Notes under the pieces: model-generated | The model's database searches: none | Told to the model about the DNA's origin: nothing | Seen by the model: only the letters and a program-made list of their open reading frames with translations | In this document: positions 1-7,481 of the stretch, one piece after another | Numbering within the stretch: the first letter of the stretch is position 1 | How the letters are laid out: each line of letters opens with the position of its first letter | Program-made: the position numbers and the translations under genes | Source of the DNA: Xenophilus aerolatus | Lineage (GTDB): Bacteria > Pseudomonadota > Gammaproteobacteria > Burkholderiales > Burkholderiaceae_C | Assembly (NCBI GenBank): GCA_030418545.1 | Contig: QAIB01000003.1 | Span: 62,001-126,000, forward strand | Length of the DNA: 64,000 bases | Direction: 5' to 3'

Positions 1-318
1 GCCCAGGTCTTCCGTGCCACGGAAGCCGATGCGGCTGGAGTTGTAGCCGGAGTTGGCCAGGGCCGTCTGGCTTTTCTTGGCGCCGTAGACAGCGCCCGGC
101 TTGGCTGCCAGGGCATCAGGATTCAGAGCGATGGCGCCGTTTTTGAAGGTGTAAAGCGGCGCGTTGTTGAAGTAGTCGCTCTTCGTGGTGTAGTGGCTCA
201 CCGAAGCGTCGACGATACCGAACAGCGTCACCGACGATTGCGCCGAGGCAACACCGGCAACAGCCAGGGCAGCCAGAGCAGCTAGACCGGCCGCCGACGT
301 GGCGGCCGCTCCATGCAT
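1..318 (-). CDS. Gram-negative porin, N-terminal part (5' end abnormal, gene continues past window start)
   Basis: Reading leftward, the frame encodes the start of a Burkholderiales trimeric porin: the end of a signal peptide (ALAVAGVASA|Q), then SSVTLFGIVDAS and, near base 1, the conserved LANSGYNSSRIGFRGTEDLG strand. It is closely related to the porin at 1921: 79 bases (202-280) are identical to 1938-2016 on the opposite strand. The usual MKKSLV start is missing. Upstream of base 280 the sequence is unrelated, and the only in-frame ATG (318) gives MHGAAATSAAG, a signal peptide with no lysine and no Shine-Dalgarno sequence. A small-RNA terminator lies only 16 bases upstream of that ATG. The gene may therefore be silent or a pseudogene, or the junction may be an assembly error. 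The C-terminal barrel cannot be seen. Confidence 0.75.
   Translation of the reverse strand, partial: MHGAAATSAAGLAALAALAVAGVASAQSSVTLFGIVDASVSHYTTKSDYFNNAPLYTFKNGAIALNPDALAAKPGAVYGAKKSQTALANSGYNSSRIGFRGTEDLG
282..307. repeat. GC-rich inverted repeat at the start of the left porin
   Basis: On the minus strand CGGCCGCC and GGCGGCCG form perfect 8-base arms around a 5-base ACGTC loop, in the segment that replaces the normal porin start. It lies at the exact place where similarity to the second porin ends, and contains a NotI-type octamer. It could mark a recombination joint. Confidence 0.55.
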
Positions 319-333
319 CGGCAAATCGCCAAG

Positions 334-364
334 AAAAAAGCCCCGAGTCTTGCGACTCGGGGCT
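334..364 (-). terminator. intrinsic terminator of the candidate small RNA
   Basis: AGCCCCGAGTC (339-349) pairs perfectly with GACTCGGGGCT (354-364) around a four-base loop. On the minus strand the stem is followed by a run of six T (339-334). It ends transcription heading toward the left porin and should insulate that porin from upstream promoters. Confidence 0.85.
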
Positions 365-421
365 AAATCCACCAATTGGGAGGGTGGAGGAGACAACCAG
401 TGCGCAAGTGATTGCGCGTTG
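334..421 (-). ncRNA. candidate small RNA with anti-Shine-Dalgarno CUCCUCC motif
   Basis: A compact transcription unit of about 88 nt sits between the left porin and osmC. The minus strand has a -35-like TTGCAT (455-450), a 16-base spacer and a -10 TATACT (433-428). It then has a 5' hairpin GCGCAA-TCAC-TTGCGC (417-402), an unpaired stretch holding CTCCTCC (392-386) and CCCTCCC (384-378), and an 11-bp terminator stem followed by six T. There is no open reading frame of note. The C-rich loop is complementary to Shine-Dalgarno sequences. The layout resembles betaproteobacterial small RNAs described as carrying an anti-SD motif and toxic when cloned, but family membership was not tested. The start site is estimated from the promoter. 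Confidence 0.6.
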
Positions 422-427
422 AAATAA

Positions 428-455
428 AGTATAGCGAGGGTTTGTTGCGATGCAA
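428..455 (-). promoter_or_regulatory. sigma-70-type promoter of the candidate small RNA
   Basis: TTGCAT (455-450) and TATACT (433-428) are separated by 16 bases. The -10 matches the consensus at five of six positions; the -35 matches only TTG. The predicted start near 421 lies just before the first hairpin of the RNA. Confidence 0.5.
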
Positions 456-548
456 CACGCCCGATGCAATTCCCCCACACATCGTCAGCAAAGTGCGCGT
501 CAACGTGAGATTTGGCCGCGCTTCTGCCTCTTGGAGTTTTTGAACAGC

Positions 549-998
549 ATGGAATGCACAGTGAGTTGGACGGGGCAGAGCGGCGCGCGCTCTGCCATGG
601 GATTCGTGGCTGAAACCGGAAGTGGGCACGTGCTGACGATGGATGGCGCTCCTGATGCGGCGCGCCCTGAGAACGGCGGTCAGAACCTGGCGGCGCGACC
701 GATGGAAACCGTGCTGGCCGGCACCGGAGGCTGCACGGCCTACGACGTCGTGATGATTCTCAAGCGTGGACGGCACCAGGTCGAACGCTGCAGCGTCAAG
801 CTCACCAGCGAGCGCGCTTCGAAGGACCCGAAGGTGTTCACGAAGATCCACATGCATTTCACGGTCGCCGGCAAGAACATCCCGGCCGCTGCGGTGGAGC
901 GCGCGATCGCCCTGAGCCACGACACCTACTGCTCGGCCACGATCATGCTGGGCAAGACGGCCGAGATCACGACTAGCTTCGATCTGATCGATCTGTAA
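549..998 (+). CDS. OsmC family peroxiredoxin-like protein
   Basis: A 149-residue protein of the OsmC/Ohr fold. Two conserved cysteines can be seen: Cys62 in GTGGC and Cys128 in HDTYCSA, as expected for thiol-dependent reduction of peroxides or persulfides by this family. The ATG at 549 begins MECTVSW at the usual family start and has GGAG 14 bases upstream; an in-frame ATG at 450 would add an arginine- and cysteine-rich tail that does not look like the family. It ends seven bases before the stop of the convergent coq7. Cytoplasmic. The exact substrate cannot be read from the sequence. Confidence 0.88.
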   Translation: MECTVSWTGQSGARSAMGFVAETGSGHVLTMDGAPDAARPENGGQNLAARPMETVLAGTGGCTAYDVVMILKRGRHQVERCSVKLTSERASKDPKVFTKIHMHFTVAGKNIPAAAVERAIALSHDTYCSATIMLGKTAEITTSFDLIDL

Positions 999-1005
999 GG
1001 GGCGC

Positions 1006-1641
1006 TCAGACCCGGTGTGCAACCGTGGTCATCACACGTGCTGCCAGTCGCATGAGCCCCTTGACCGGGGGCGGCAGTTCGGCGGCACCGGCGGTCGTGG
1101 CCCATAGGGCGTGACGCGCCTCGTCATCCTTCATTTGCAGTACCACGGCGCGTGAAGCCGCATCGCCCGCCGGCAGGCGATCGAGGTGGCCGTCCAGATG
1201 CGCTTCGACCTGACGTTCGGTTTCGGCGACGAAACCGAGACTCCATCGGTCGCCGAGCCTGCCGGCCACCAGCCCCAGCGTGAAGGCGCCGGCGTACCAG
1301 AAGGGATTCAGTCTGGATGTGTGGGTGCCCAGGGCCTCGAGGCGCTGGCGCGTCCAGGCGAGGTGGTCGGTCTCTTCGTCGGCTGCTTCCAGCAACTTTT
1401 CACGCAAGACAGGGTCGCGCGTGGTCGCCGCCTGTGCCGTATAGAGGGCCTGGGCGCAAACTTCACCCACATGGTTCACGCGCATCAGAGCGCCGGCTTC
1501 CCGCTGTTCAGCGGCACTGAGCGGCGGGCTCGGCGCCGCGACGGCGGGCAGAGGCTGGGTACGCGCCGCGTGCGGCGTGGCGAAAAGTGTGCGAAGTGCC
1601 GCGTCTGCGGCTCCGAGAAGGGAATCCAGGGCGAGGGGCAT
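1006..1641 (-). CDS. coq7: 2-polyprenyl-3-methyl-6-methoxy-1,4-benzoquinone monooxygenase (Coq7)
   Basis: A 211-residue di-iron hydroxylase for the penultimate step of ubiquinone synthesis (demethoxyubiquinone hydroxylation). The carboxylate/histidine ligands of the four-helix bundle are visible: VNHVGE, EETDH, ERQVEAH and KDDEARH. Many Burkholderiales carry this enzyme in place of UbiF. The N-terminal 45 residues are a proline/alanine-rich extension typical of the bacterial form. It is monocistronic, convergent with osmC and divergent from the porin at 1921. Confidence 0.93.
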   Translation of the reverse strand: MPLALDSLLGAADAALRTLFATPHAARTQPLPAVAAPSPPLSAAEQREAGALMRVNHVGEVCAQALYTAQAATTRDPVLREKLLEAADEETDHLAWTRQRLEALGTHTSRLNPFWYAGAFTLGLVAGRLGDRWSLGFVAETERQVEAHLDGHLDRLPAGDAASRAVVLQMKDDEARHALWATTAGAAELPPPVKGLMRLAARVMTTVAHRV

Positions 1642-1920
1642 ATGCCGTATTGTGAAAGCACGCGCGATTGCGCCGGCCGCGTGGTGTCATTCCGCGATGC
1701 GGCATGGAGTGGGCCGCAGCGCCTGTTGCACTACTGCAACGAAACGGCCCGGCCCCTGTTGGTTTGGGCCAATTTGTTTTGCCCTGAGGCGGCGCCTCTG
1801 GTGCAATAGCAACAACTTCCCAAAAGGAGGTTGGCCCGGGGCCCGGTGGGAGCACGAACGTGCCAGCACGGTGATCCCTTCGCACCGGCGCCCTATGTCT
1901 TAACCTTGGAGAAACTTGCA
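1642..1920. other. porin/coq7 divergent intergenic region with long porin leader
   Basis: These 279 bases separate the coq7 start from the porin start. They contain a GC hairpin (GAGGCGGCGCCTC near 1785-1797) and a purine-rich AAAAGGAGG (1820-1828) that is too far from the porin ATG to be its ribosome site. The immediate site is TTGGAG, 10 bases before the ATG. No convincing promoter hexamers were found, and no gene is seen. Confidence 0.4.
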
Positions 1921-3264
1921 ATGAAAAAATCCCTCGTTGCTCTGGCTGCCCTGGCTGTTGCCGGTGTTGCCTCGGCGCAATCGTCGGTGACGCTGTTCGG
2001 TATCGTCGACGCTTCGATCAGCGGCTACTCGTCGAAGAGCGACCTGTATGTGGCCAATCCCCTGGCTTACATCAACAACCCCCTGGCGTTCTACGGCATC
2101 CCCGGCTCGGTGAAGCAGAGCAAGACGGCCCTGGCGAACTCGGGCTACAACTCCAGCCGCATCGGCTTCCGTGGCACGGAAGACCTGGGCGGTGGCCTGG
2201 CTGCCAGCTTCTGGCTCGAAGCCGGCATCAGCAACGACGACGGCAAGAAGGGCATCGACAACTTCAACCGTCGTTCGACGGTGAGCCTGTCGGGCGGCTT
2301 CGGTGAAATCCGCCTGGGTCGTGACTACACCCCGACCTTCTGGAACGACACCGTGTTCGACCCCTTCGGCACGAACGGCGTTGGCACGAACGTGATTTCG
2401 TCGGTGAACTCGAACCTCGCGACGAACTCCGGCATCACCGGCAACCAGCTGGCTGGCAGCGACAACTACGTCCGCACCAGCAACAGCATCGGCTACTTCC
2501 TGCCCCCGAACCTGGGCGGCTTCTACGGTCAAGTGCAGTACGCGCTGCACGAGAACACGAAGCAAGACTGGATCCAAGGCAGCCCGAGCAAGAAGGGTCG
2601 CTATGTGGGTGGCCGCTTCGGCTACGCCAACGGCCCCCTGGATGTCGCGCTGGCCTACGGCGAAGACACCAAGGACGGCGGCGCTTCTTCTGGCTTCTTC
2701 ACCAACGACGGTGGCGGCTGGACCAAGAACAAGATCAAGACGCTGAACCTGGGCGCTTCGTACGACTTCGGTCCCGTGAAGCTGTTCGGTGAACTGTCGC
2801 AAGCCAAGCAAAAGGTGCAGGACGACTCGACGTTCGTGACCATCGGTGGCATCCCCTACCCGTACACCGTCGGCGCAACCGACAAGTACAACGGTGCCCT
2901 GATCGGCGTGACCGTGCCGGTCGGTGCTGGCCTGATCCGTGCTGCCTACTCGCGCGTCAAGGCGAAGTCGGGCAACTACGGCTTCCAGACCTACACCCTG
3001 GAAGACCTGCTGTTCGGCGGCAACAACAACACCAGCGCCACGGCCAGCAAGTTCGCCATCGGCTACGTGCACAACCTGTCGAAGCGTACGGCTCTGTACG
3101 CAACGGTGGCCCGCGTCAGCCTGAAGGATGCGCAGAACAACGCTGCGATCGCTGCGAACACCGGTGTTGGCTACGCTTCGCCGAACCTGGCTGGCGCAGT
3201 TGGCGGCCTGTACGTGCCCAAGAGCTCGACCGGCTACGACTTCGGTATCCGTCACTCGTTCTAA
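1921..3264 (+). CDS. Gram-negative porin (trimeric beta-barrel, Burkholderiales type)
   Basis: A 447-residue outer-membrane porin. Residues 1-19 are a signal peptide (MKKSLVALAALAVAGVASA) cleaved before Gln20. The mature start QSSVTLFGIVDASISGY and the RIGFRGTEDLGGGL and FNRRSTVSLSG segments are characteristic of the general porin family of this order. It ends in aromatic FGIRHSF, the signal for BAM insertion. The start is fixed by homology to other porins and to the left porin. It should allow passive diffusion of small hydrophilic solutes. It is longer than the roughly 350-400 residue average, with extra loop sequence around residues 40-75 and 370-430. Codon use is strongly biased toward optimal codons, suggesting high expression. 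A strong terminator follows. Confidence 0.93.
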   Translation: MKKSLVALAALAVAGVASAQSSVTLFGIVDASISGYSSKSDLYVANPLAYINNPLAFYGIPGSVKQSKTALANSGYNSSRIGFRGTEDLGGGLAASFWLEAGISNDDGKKGIDNFNRRSTVSLSGGFGEIRLGRDYTPTFWNDTVFDPFGTNGVGTNVISSVNSNLATNSGITGNQLAGSDNYVRTSNSIGYFLPPNLGGFYGQVQYALHENTKQDWIQGSPSKKGRYVGGRFGYANGPLDVALAYGEDTKDGGASSGFFTNDGGGWTKNKIKTLNLGASYDFGPVKLFGELSQAKQKVQDDSTFVTIGGIPYPYTVGATDKYNGALIGVTVPVGAGLIRAAYSRVKAKSGNYGFQTYTLEDLLFGGNNNTSATASKFAIGYVHNLSKRTALYATVARVSLKDAQNNAAIAANTGVGYASPNLAGAVGGLYVPKSSTGYDFGIRHSF

Positions 3265-3269
3265 TCGAC

Positions 3270-3336
3270 AGCTGGCTTCGGCCAGCTTCGATCGAGAGAT
3301 CAAAGCCATCCGACGCAAGTCGGGTGGCTTTTTTTA
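3270..3336 (+). terminator. tandem hairpins / intrinsic terminator after the porin
   Basis: A first hairpin AGCTGGC-TTCG-GCCAGCT (3270-3287) is followed by GCCATCCGAC-GCAA-GTCGGGTGGC (3305-3328) and a run of eight T. The second is a classic rho-independent terminator with one G-T pair. Confidence 0.9.
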
Positions 3337-3449
3337 TTGCGTGTCGTCTCGAATGCCGCACTGAAAGGCCCTTGCTCCCGAAAGCACTTGATTGCAATTG
3401 CGCAGGGGCGTTGCAATAGTCCGCCTCTTCAACCAACGAGGAGGAGTTC

Positions 3450-5033
3450 ATGAAACTCATCAAGCCCGTGTGCCTGTCGATGGGCATGGCGCTCACGCTG
3501 CTGGCAGCGCCGACGCTGCATGCGAAGACCTTCAAGTGGTCGAGCGCGAGCGACATCCCGACGCTCGACATCCACTCGCAGAACAATGCCCTGGGCAATG
3601 GCGTCCACGCGGCGATCTACGACTCGCTGGTCTACTACAACAGCACCAGCTTCAAGCCCGAACCGCAACTGGCCCTCTCGTGGAAGAACGTGTCACCCAC
3701 CCAGGTGCGCTTCCAGTTGCGCCCCGGCGTGAAGTTCAGCGATGGCTCGCCCTTCACGGCCGACGACGTGGTGTTCTCGATCACCCGCGCCATGGCCAAG
3801 ACCTCCAATTACGCGGTGTACGCGGAGGGCATCGACAAGGCGGTGAAGGTCGACGCGAACACGGTCGACATCCTGCTCAAGGCGCCGACGCCCACGCTGA
3901 TCAATCAGCTCACCGAGCTGCGCATCATGAGCAAGGCCTGGGCCGAGAAGAACAATTCGACCTCGCCGAAGGACATCAAGACGCAGGAAGAGACCTTCGC
4001 GCACCGCAATGCCATGGGCACGGGGCCGTACATGGTCAAGGAATGGCAGCCCGACCAGCGCCTGGTGCTGGCGGCCAACCCGAACTACTGGGGCAAGAAC
4101 CCGACCAACGTGACCGAGATCGTCTACACGCCGATCAAGTCCCAGGCCACCCGGCTCGCCGCTCTGCTGTCGGGCGAGACGGACTTCGTGCTCGACCCGA
4201 GCCCCCAGGACCTGCCGCGCCTGCGCAGCAACGCCGACCTCAAGGTCATCGACGGCGTCGAGAACCGCACAATCTTCCTCGGCATGGACCAGCACCGCGA
4301 CGAACTGCCCGGCTCCAACGTGAAGGGCAAGAACCCCCTCAAGGACGCACGCGTGCGCAAGGCGCTGTACCAGGCGATCGACATCAACGCGCTGAACCGC
4401 GTGACGATGCGCGGCCTGTCGCAGAACACCGGCACGCTCGTCGCGCCGCAGGTCAACGGCTGGACCAAGAAGGCCGACGCGCGCTGGCCCTACGACGTGG
4501 CCGCCGCCCAGAAACTGCTGGCCGACGCCGGCTACGCCCAGGGCTTCGAAGTCGACTTCGCCTGCCCCAACAACCGCTACATCAGCGACGAGGCGATCTG
4601 CCAGGCGGTCACGGCCATGTGGGCGCGCGTCGGCGTCAAGGCCAAGCTGCGCACCCTGCCGCTCGTGACCTACTTCCCGATGATCCAGCGCTACGAGGCC
4701 AGCATCTACATGCTCGGCTGGGGCGTGCCGACCTTCGATGCGCTCTACAGCCTGCAGTCCCTGCTGCGCACCGTCGGTGCCGGCGGCGACGGCAACTACA
4801 ACGTGGGCCGGTATTCCAACCCGCAGATGGACGCCCTGATCGAACGCGTCAAGGTCGAGACCGACCTCAAGGTGCGCAACGAACTCATCGAGAAGGCCCT
4901 GGTGCTGTCTCATGAAGACGTGGCCTACCTGCCGCTGCACAACCAGATCATTCCCTGGGCCATGCGCAAGAACATCCAGGCCGTTCACCGCGCCGACAAC
5001 CGCATCGACTGGCGGCTCGTGAAGGTCAACTGA
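3450..5033 (+). CDS. peptide/opine-type ABC transporter substrate-binding protein (family 5)
   Basis: A 527-residue periplasmic binding protein of the DppA/OppA family. A signal peptide covers residues 1-25 (MKLIKP...PTLHA). Family landmarks are SDIPTLDIHSQNNALGN, the RFQLRPGVKFSDGSPFTADDVVFS block and the C-terminal GRYSNPQMDALI block. It has a strong GAGGAG ribosome site. It is paralogous to the binding protein at 7482 (shared blocks such as IFLGMDQ.RDEL and VKGKNP.KD.RVR). A terminator separates it from the permease gene, so it is probably transcribed alone while sharing the membrane components encoded downstream. The ligand cannot be read from the sequence. Confidence 0.9.
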   Translation: MKLIKPVCLSMGMALTLLAAPTLHAKTFKWSSASDIPTLDIHSQNNALGNGVHAAIYDSLVYYNSTSFKPEPQLALSWKNVSPTQVRFQLRPGVKFSDGSPFTADDVVFSITRAMAKTSNYAVYAEGIDKAVKVDANTVDILLKAPTPTLINQLTELRIMSKAWAEKNNSTSPKDIKTQEETFAHRNAMGTGPYMVKEWQPDQRLVLAANPNYWGKNPTNVTEIVYTPIKSQATRLAALLSGETDFVLDPSPQDLPRLRSNADLKVIDGVENRTIFLGMDQHRDELPGSNVKGKNPLKDARVRKALYQAIDINALNRVTMRGLSQNTGTLVAPQVNGWTKKADARWPYDVAAAQKLLADAGYAQGFEVDFACPNNRYISDEAICQAVTAMWARVGVKAKLRTLPLVTYFPMIQRYEASIYMLGWGVPTFDALYSLQSLLRTVGAGGDGNYNVGRYSNPQMDALIERVKVETDLKVRNELIEKALVLSHEDVAYLPLHNQIIPWAMRKNIQAVHRADNRIDWRLVKVN

Positions 5034-5054
5034 CCGCGCTTCGCCGGCGCGTCG

Positions 5055-5079
5055 AAGGGCTCTGCGGAGCCCTTTTTTT
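5055..5079 (+). terminator. intrinsic terminator after the first binding protein
   Basis: GGGCTC-TGCG-GAGCCC (5057-5072) is followed directly by seven T. It uncouples the first binding-protein gene from the permease gene that starts at 5168. Confidence 0.88.
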
Positions 5080-5167
5080 GCGCCCCAATTAAGTGCAAAC
5101 CCGGTGGAAACAGTGCCGCAGGCACAACCCTTGCTCTGCTAGCATGCCCCGAAACTCGCCCCACTGA

Positions 5168-6148
5168 ATGTTCGCTTTCGTCCTGCGCCGCCTGATCCAG
5201 GCCGTGATCGTCATGGTCGCGGTGGCCTTCATCTCCTTCCTTCTTTTCCAATACGTCGGCGATCCGGTGGTGTTCCTGCTGGGGCAGGACGCGCGGCCCG
5301 AGCAGATCCAGGAACTGCGCCAGGCGCTCGGGCTCGACAAGCCTTTCTTCGTCCAGTTCTGGCACTTTCTGGTCAATGCCGCGCAGGGCGAATTCGGCCT
5401 GAGCCTGCGGCAGGGCGCCAAGGTCTCCAGCCTCATCGCCGAACGCTTTCCGGCCACGCTGGAACTGGCCCTCGTGGCCGCCCTCCTGGCGCTGCTGCTC
5501 GGCATTCCGATGGGCGTCTACGCCGCGCTGCGCCGCGGCACCTTCACCAGCCAGATGTTCATGACGCTGAGCCTGCTGGGCGTCTCCCTGCCGACCTTCC
5601 TCATCGGCATCCTGCTGATTCTGGTCTTTGCCGTGCACCTCGGCTGGTTCCCGAGCTTCGGTCGGGGCGACATCGTGCAGCTCGGGTGGTGGCGCAGCGG
5701 CCTGCTGACCATCGACGGTTGGCACCACATCGTCCTGCCCGCGGTGACGCTCGCCATCTTCCAGCTCACGCTGATCATGCGGCTGGTGCGGGCCGAGATG
5801 CTCGAGGTGCTGCGCACGGACTACATCAAGTTCGCGCGCGCACGCGGCCTGTCCAACCGCGCGATCCACTTCGGCCATGCGCTCAAGAACACGCTGGTGC
5901 CGGTCATGACCATCACCGGGCTGCAGCTGGGCGGCCTGATCGCCTTCGCGATCATCACCGAGACCGTCTTCCAGTGGCCCGGCATGGGCCTGCTGTTCAT
6001 CCAGGCCGTCACCTTCGCCGACATCCCGGTGATGGCAGCGTACCTCTGCCTCATCGCGCTGATCTTCGTGGTCATCAATCTCGTGGTCGACCTTCTGTAC
6101 TTCGTGGTCGATCCGCGTCTGCGCGTCGGCAAGGCGGGAGGGCACTGA
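5168..6148 (+). CDS. Dpp-type ABC transporter permease, subunit B
   Basis: A 326-residue inner-membrane permease of the DppB/OppB family with six predicted membrane helices. The first is residues 9-30, followed by the family's soluble block GQDARPEQIQELRQALGLDKP. The cytoplasmic EAA loop is visible around TDYIKFARARGLSNRAIHFGHALKNTLVPV, and the C-terminus VVDLLYFVVDPRLRVG is typical. It is the first gene of an operon with the amidohydrolase (two-base gap), second binding protein, permease C and the two ATPases. No strong ribosome site precedes the ATG. Confidence 0.92.
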   Translation: MFAFVLRRLIQAVIVMVAVAFISFLLFQYVGDPVVFLLGQDARPEQIQELRQALGLDKPFFVQFWHFLVNAAQGEFGLSLRQGAKVSSLIAERFPATLELALVAALLALLLGIPMGVYAALRRGTFTSQMFMTLSLLGVSLPTFLIGILLILVFAVHLGWFPSFGRGDIVQLGWWRSGLLTIDGWHHIVLPAVTLAIFQLTLIMRLVRAEMLEVLRTDYIKFARARGLSNRAIHFGHALKNTLVPVMTITGLQLGGLIAFAIITETVFQWPGMGLLFIQAVTFADIPVMAAYLCLIALIFVVINLVVDLLYFVVDPRLRVGKAGGH

Positions 6149-6150
6149 AC

Positions 6151-7440
6151 ATGGGCGACATGCGGCCACCCGAAGCACTCGCCTCGACGGCTCTGCGTTA
6201 CCAGGCGGGCGGGCGCGCCTTCGCGCGCATCGCGAGCTTCCATCCCGAGCTCACCGCCTTCCGGCGCGATCTCCATGCGAATCCGGAGCTGGGCTTCGAG
6301 GAGGTCTACACCGCGGCCCGCGTGCAGGAGTCCCTGCGGGCCTGCGGCGTGGACGAGATCCACAGCGGCATCGGCAAGACCGGCGTGGTCGGCGTGATCC
6401 GTGGCCGCTCCACCGCCAGCGGCCGCATGATCGGCCTGCGCGCCGACATGGACGCGCTGCCCATGAAGGAAGCCAATGCCGACCTGGCCTGGCGATCGGG
6501 CAAGACGGGCCTGATGCACGGCTGCGGCCACGACGGCCACACCGCCATGCTGGTGGGCGCCGCCCGCTACCTGGCGGAGACGCGCCAGTTCGACGGCACG
6601 GCGGTGCTGATCTTCCAGCCCGGCGAAGAGGGCTTTGCCGGCGCACGCGTGATGATCGAGGACGGCCTGTTCGACCGCTTCCCGGTCGATGCCGTCTACG
6701 CCATGCACAACTGGCCCGCCATGCCCGCGGGCACGGTGGGCATCAACCGCGGTGCCATGATGGCCGCGGCCGACCGCATCACGATCGACATCACGGGCAA
6801 AGGCGGTCATGGCGCGCATGCCTACCTCACGGTCGACCCCGTGCTCGTTGCAGCCCACATCATCACGGCGGTGCAAAGCATCGTCTCGCGCAACGTGCGG
6901 CCCATCGATGCGGCCGTCATCAGCCTGTGCGCCGTCGAGGCGGGCGACCTCGACGCCTTCAGCGTCATCCCCGGCACGGCCCGTCTGGTCGGCACCGTGC
7001 GCACCTTCAACCTGCGCGTGCAGAACCAGGTCGAGCAGCGGCTGCGCGAACTGTGCACTTCCGTCGCGCAGGCCTTCGGCGCGACCGCCGAGCTGCGCTA
7101 CGAGCGCATCTACCCCGCCACGATCAACACCGCCCCCGAAGCCACTTTCGCGGGCGACGTGGCGGCGTCCATCGTGGGCGAGCGCAACGTCGAGCGGCAC
7201 CTCGAACCCAGCATGGGCGCCGAGGACTTCTCCTTCATGCTGCAGAAGAAGGCCGGCGCCTACCTGCGCCTCGGCCAGGACGCCCGCGGCGGCGCCTTTC
7301 TGCACAACGCCGGCTACGACTTCAATGACGAGATCCTGCCGCTCGGCGCCGCATTGCACGCGGGGCTGATCGAGCAGGGCATGCCGCTTGCTGCTACCCG
7401 CAGCACGCCGGCAGAGCCCGCCGCCATCGCGGCGAAATGA
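6151..7440 (+). CDS. M20 family metallo-amidohydrolase (hippurate hydrolase/N-acyl-amino-acid type)
   Basis: A 429-residue zinc amidohydrolase. Metal ligands are visible in HGCGHDGHT (residues 123-131) and QPGEEG (156-161), with further conserved MHNWP, GKGGHGAHA and the C-terminal SMGAEDFSFM. Enzymes of this group release amino acids from N-acyl or peptide-like conjugates. The ATG at 6151 is two bases after the permease stop; an upstream in-frame extension would lie inside the permease gene. Location inside a peptide-type transporter operon suggests it hydrolyses the imported compound. It has an extra N-terminal 25 residues and no export signal, so it is cytoplasmic. Confidence 0.9.
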   Translation: MGDMRPPEALASTALRYQAGGRAFARIASFHPELTAFRRDLHANPELGFEEVYTAARVQESLRACGVDEIHSGIGKTGVVGVIRGRSTASGRMIGLRADMDALPMKEANADLAWRSGKTGLMHGCGHDGHTAMLVGAARYLAETRQFDGTAVLIFQPGEEGFAGARVMIEDGLFDRFPVDAVYAMHNWPAMPAGTVGINRGAMMAAADRITIDITGKGGHGAHAYLTVDPVLVAAHIITAVQSIVSRNVRPIDAAVISLCAVEAGDLDAFSVIPGTARLVGTVRTFNLRVQNQVEQRLRELCTSVAQAFGATAELRYERIYPATINTAPEATFAGDVAASIVGERNVERHLEPSMGAEDFSFMLQKKAGAYLRLGQDARGGAFLHNAGYDFNDEILPLGAALHAGLIEQGMPLAATRSTPAEPAAIAAK

Positions 7441-7481
7441 ACCGCCGTTCACACGGTGATCCCAACCCGAGGAGTGCCTCC

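Noticed and set aside
282-318. NotI-type octamer near the left porin taken as vector sequence
   Set aside because: The octamer occurs by chance in 67-70% GC DNA and no other vector-like sequence surrounds it; assembly error remains possible and is listed as a finding, but vector origin is not supported.
1861-1875. sigma-54 promoter on the minus strand before coq7 (TGGCACG near 1870)
   Set aside because: The spacing to the next GC is one base short and the -12 element is absent.
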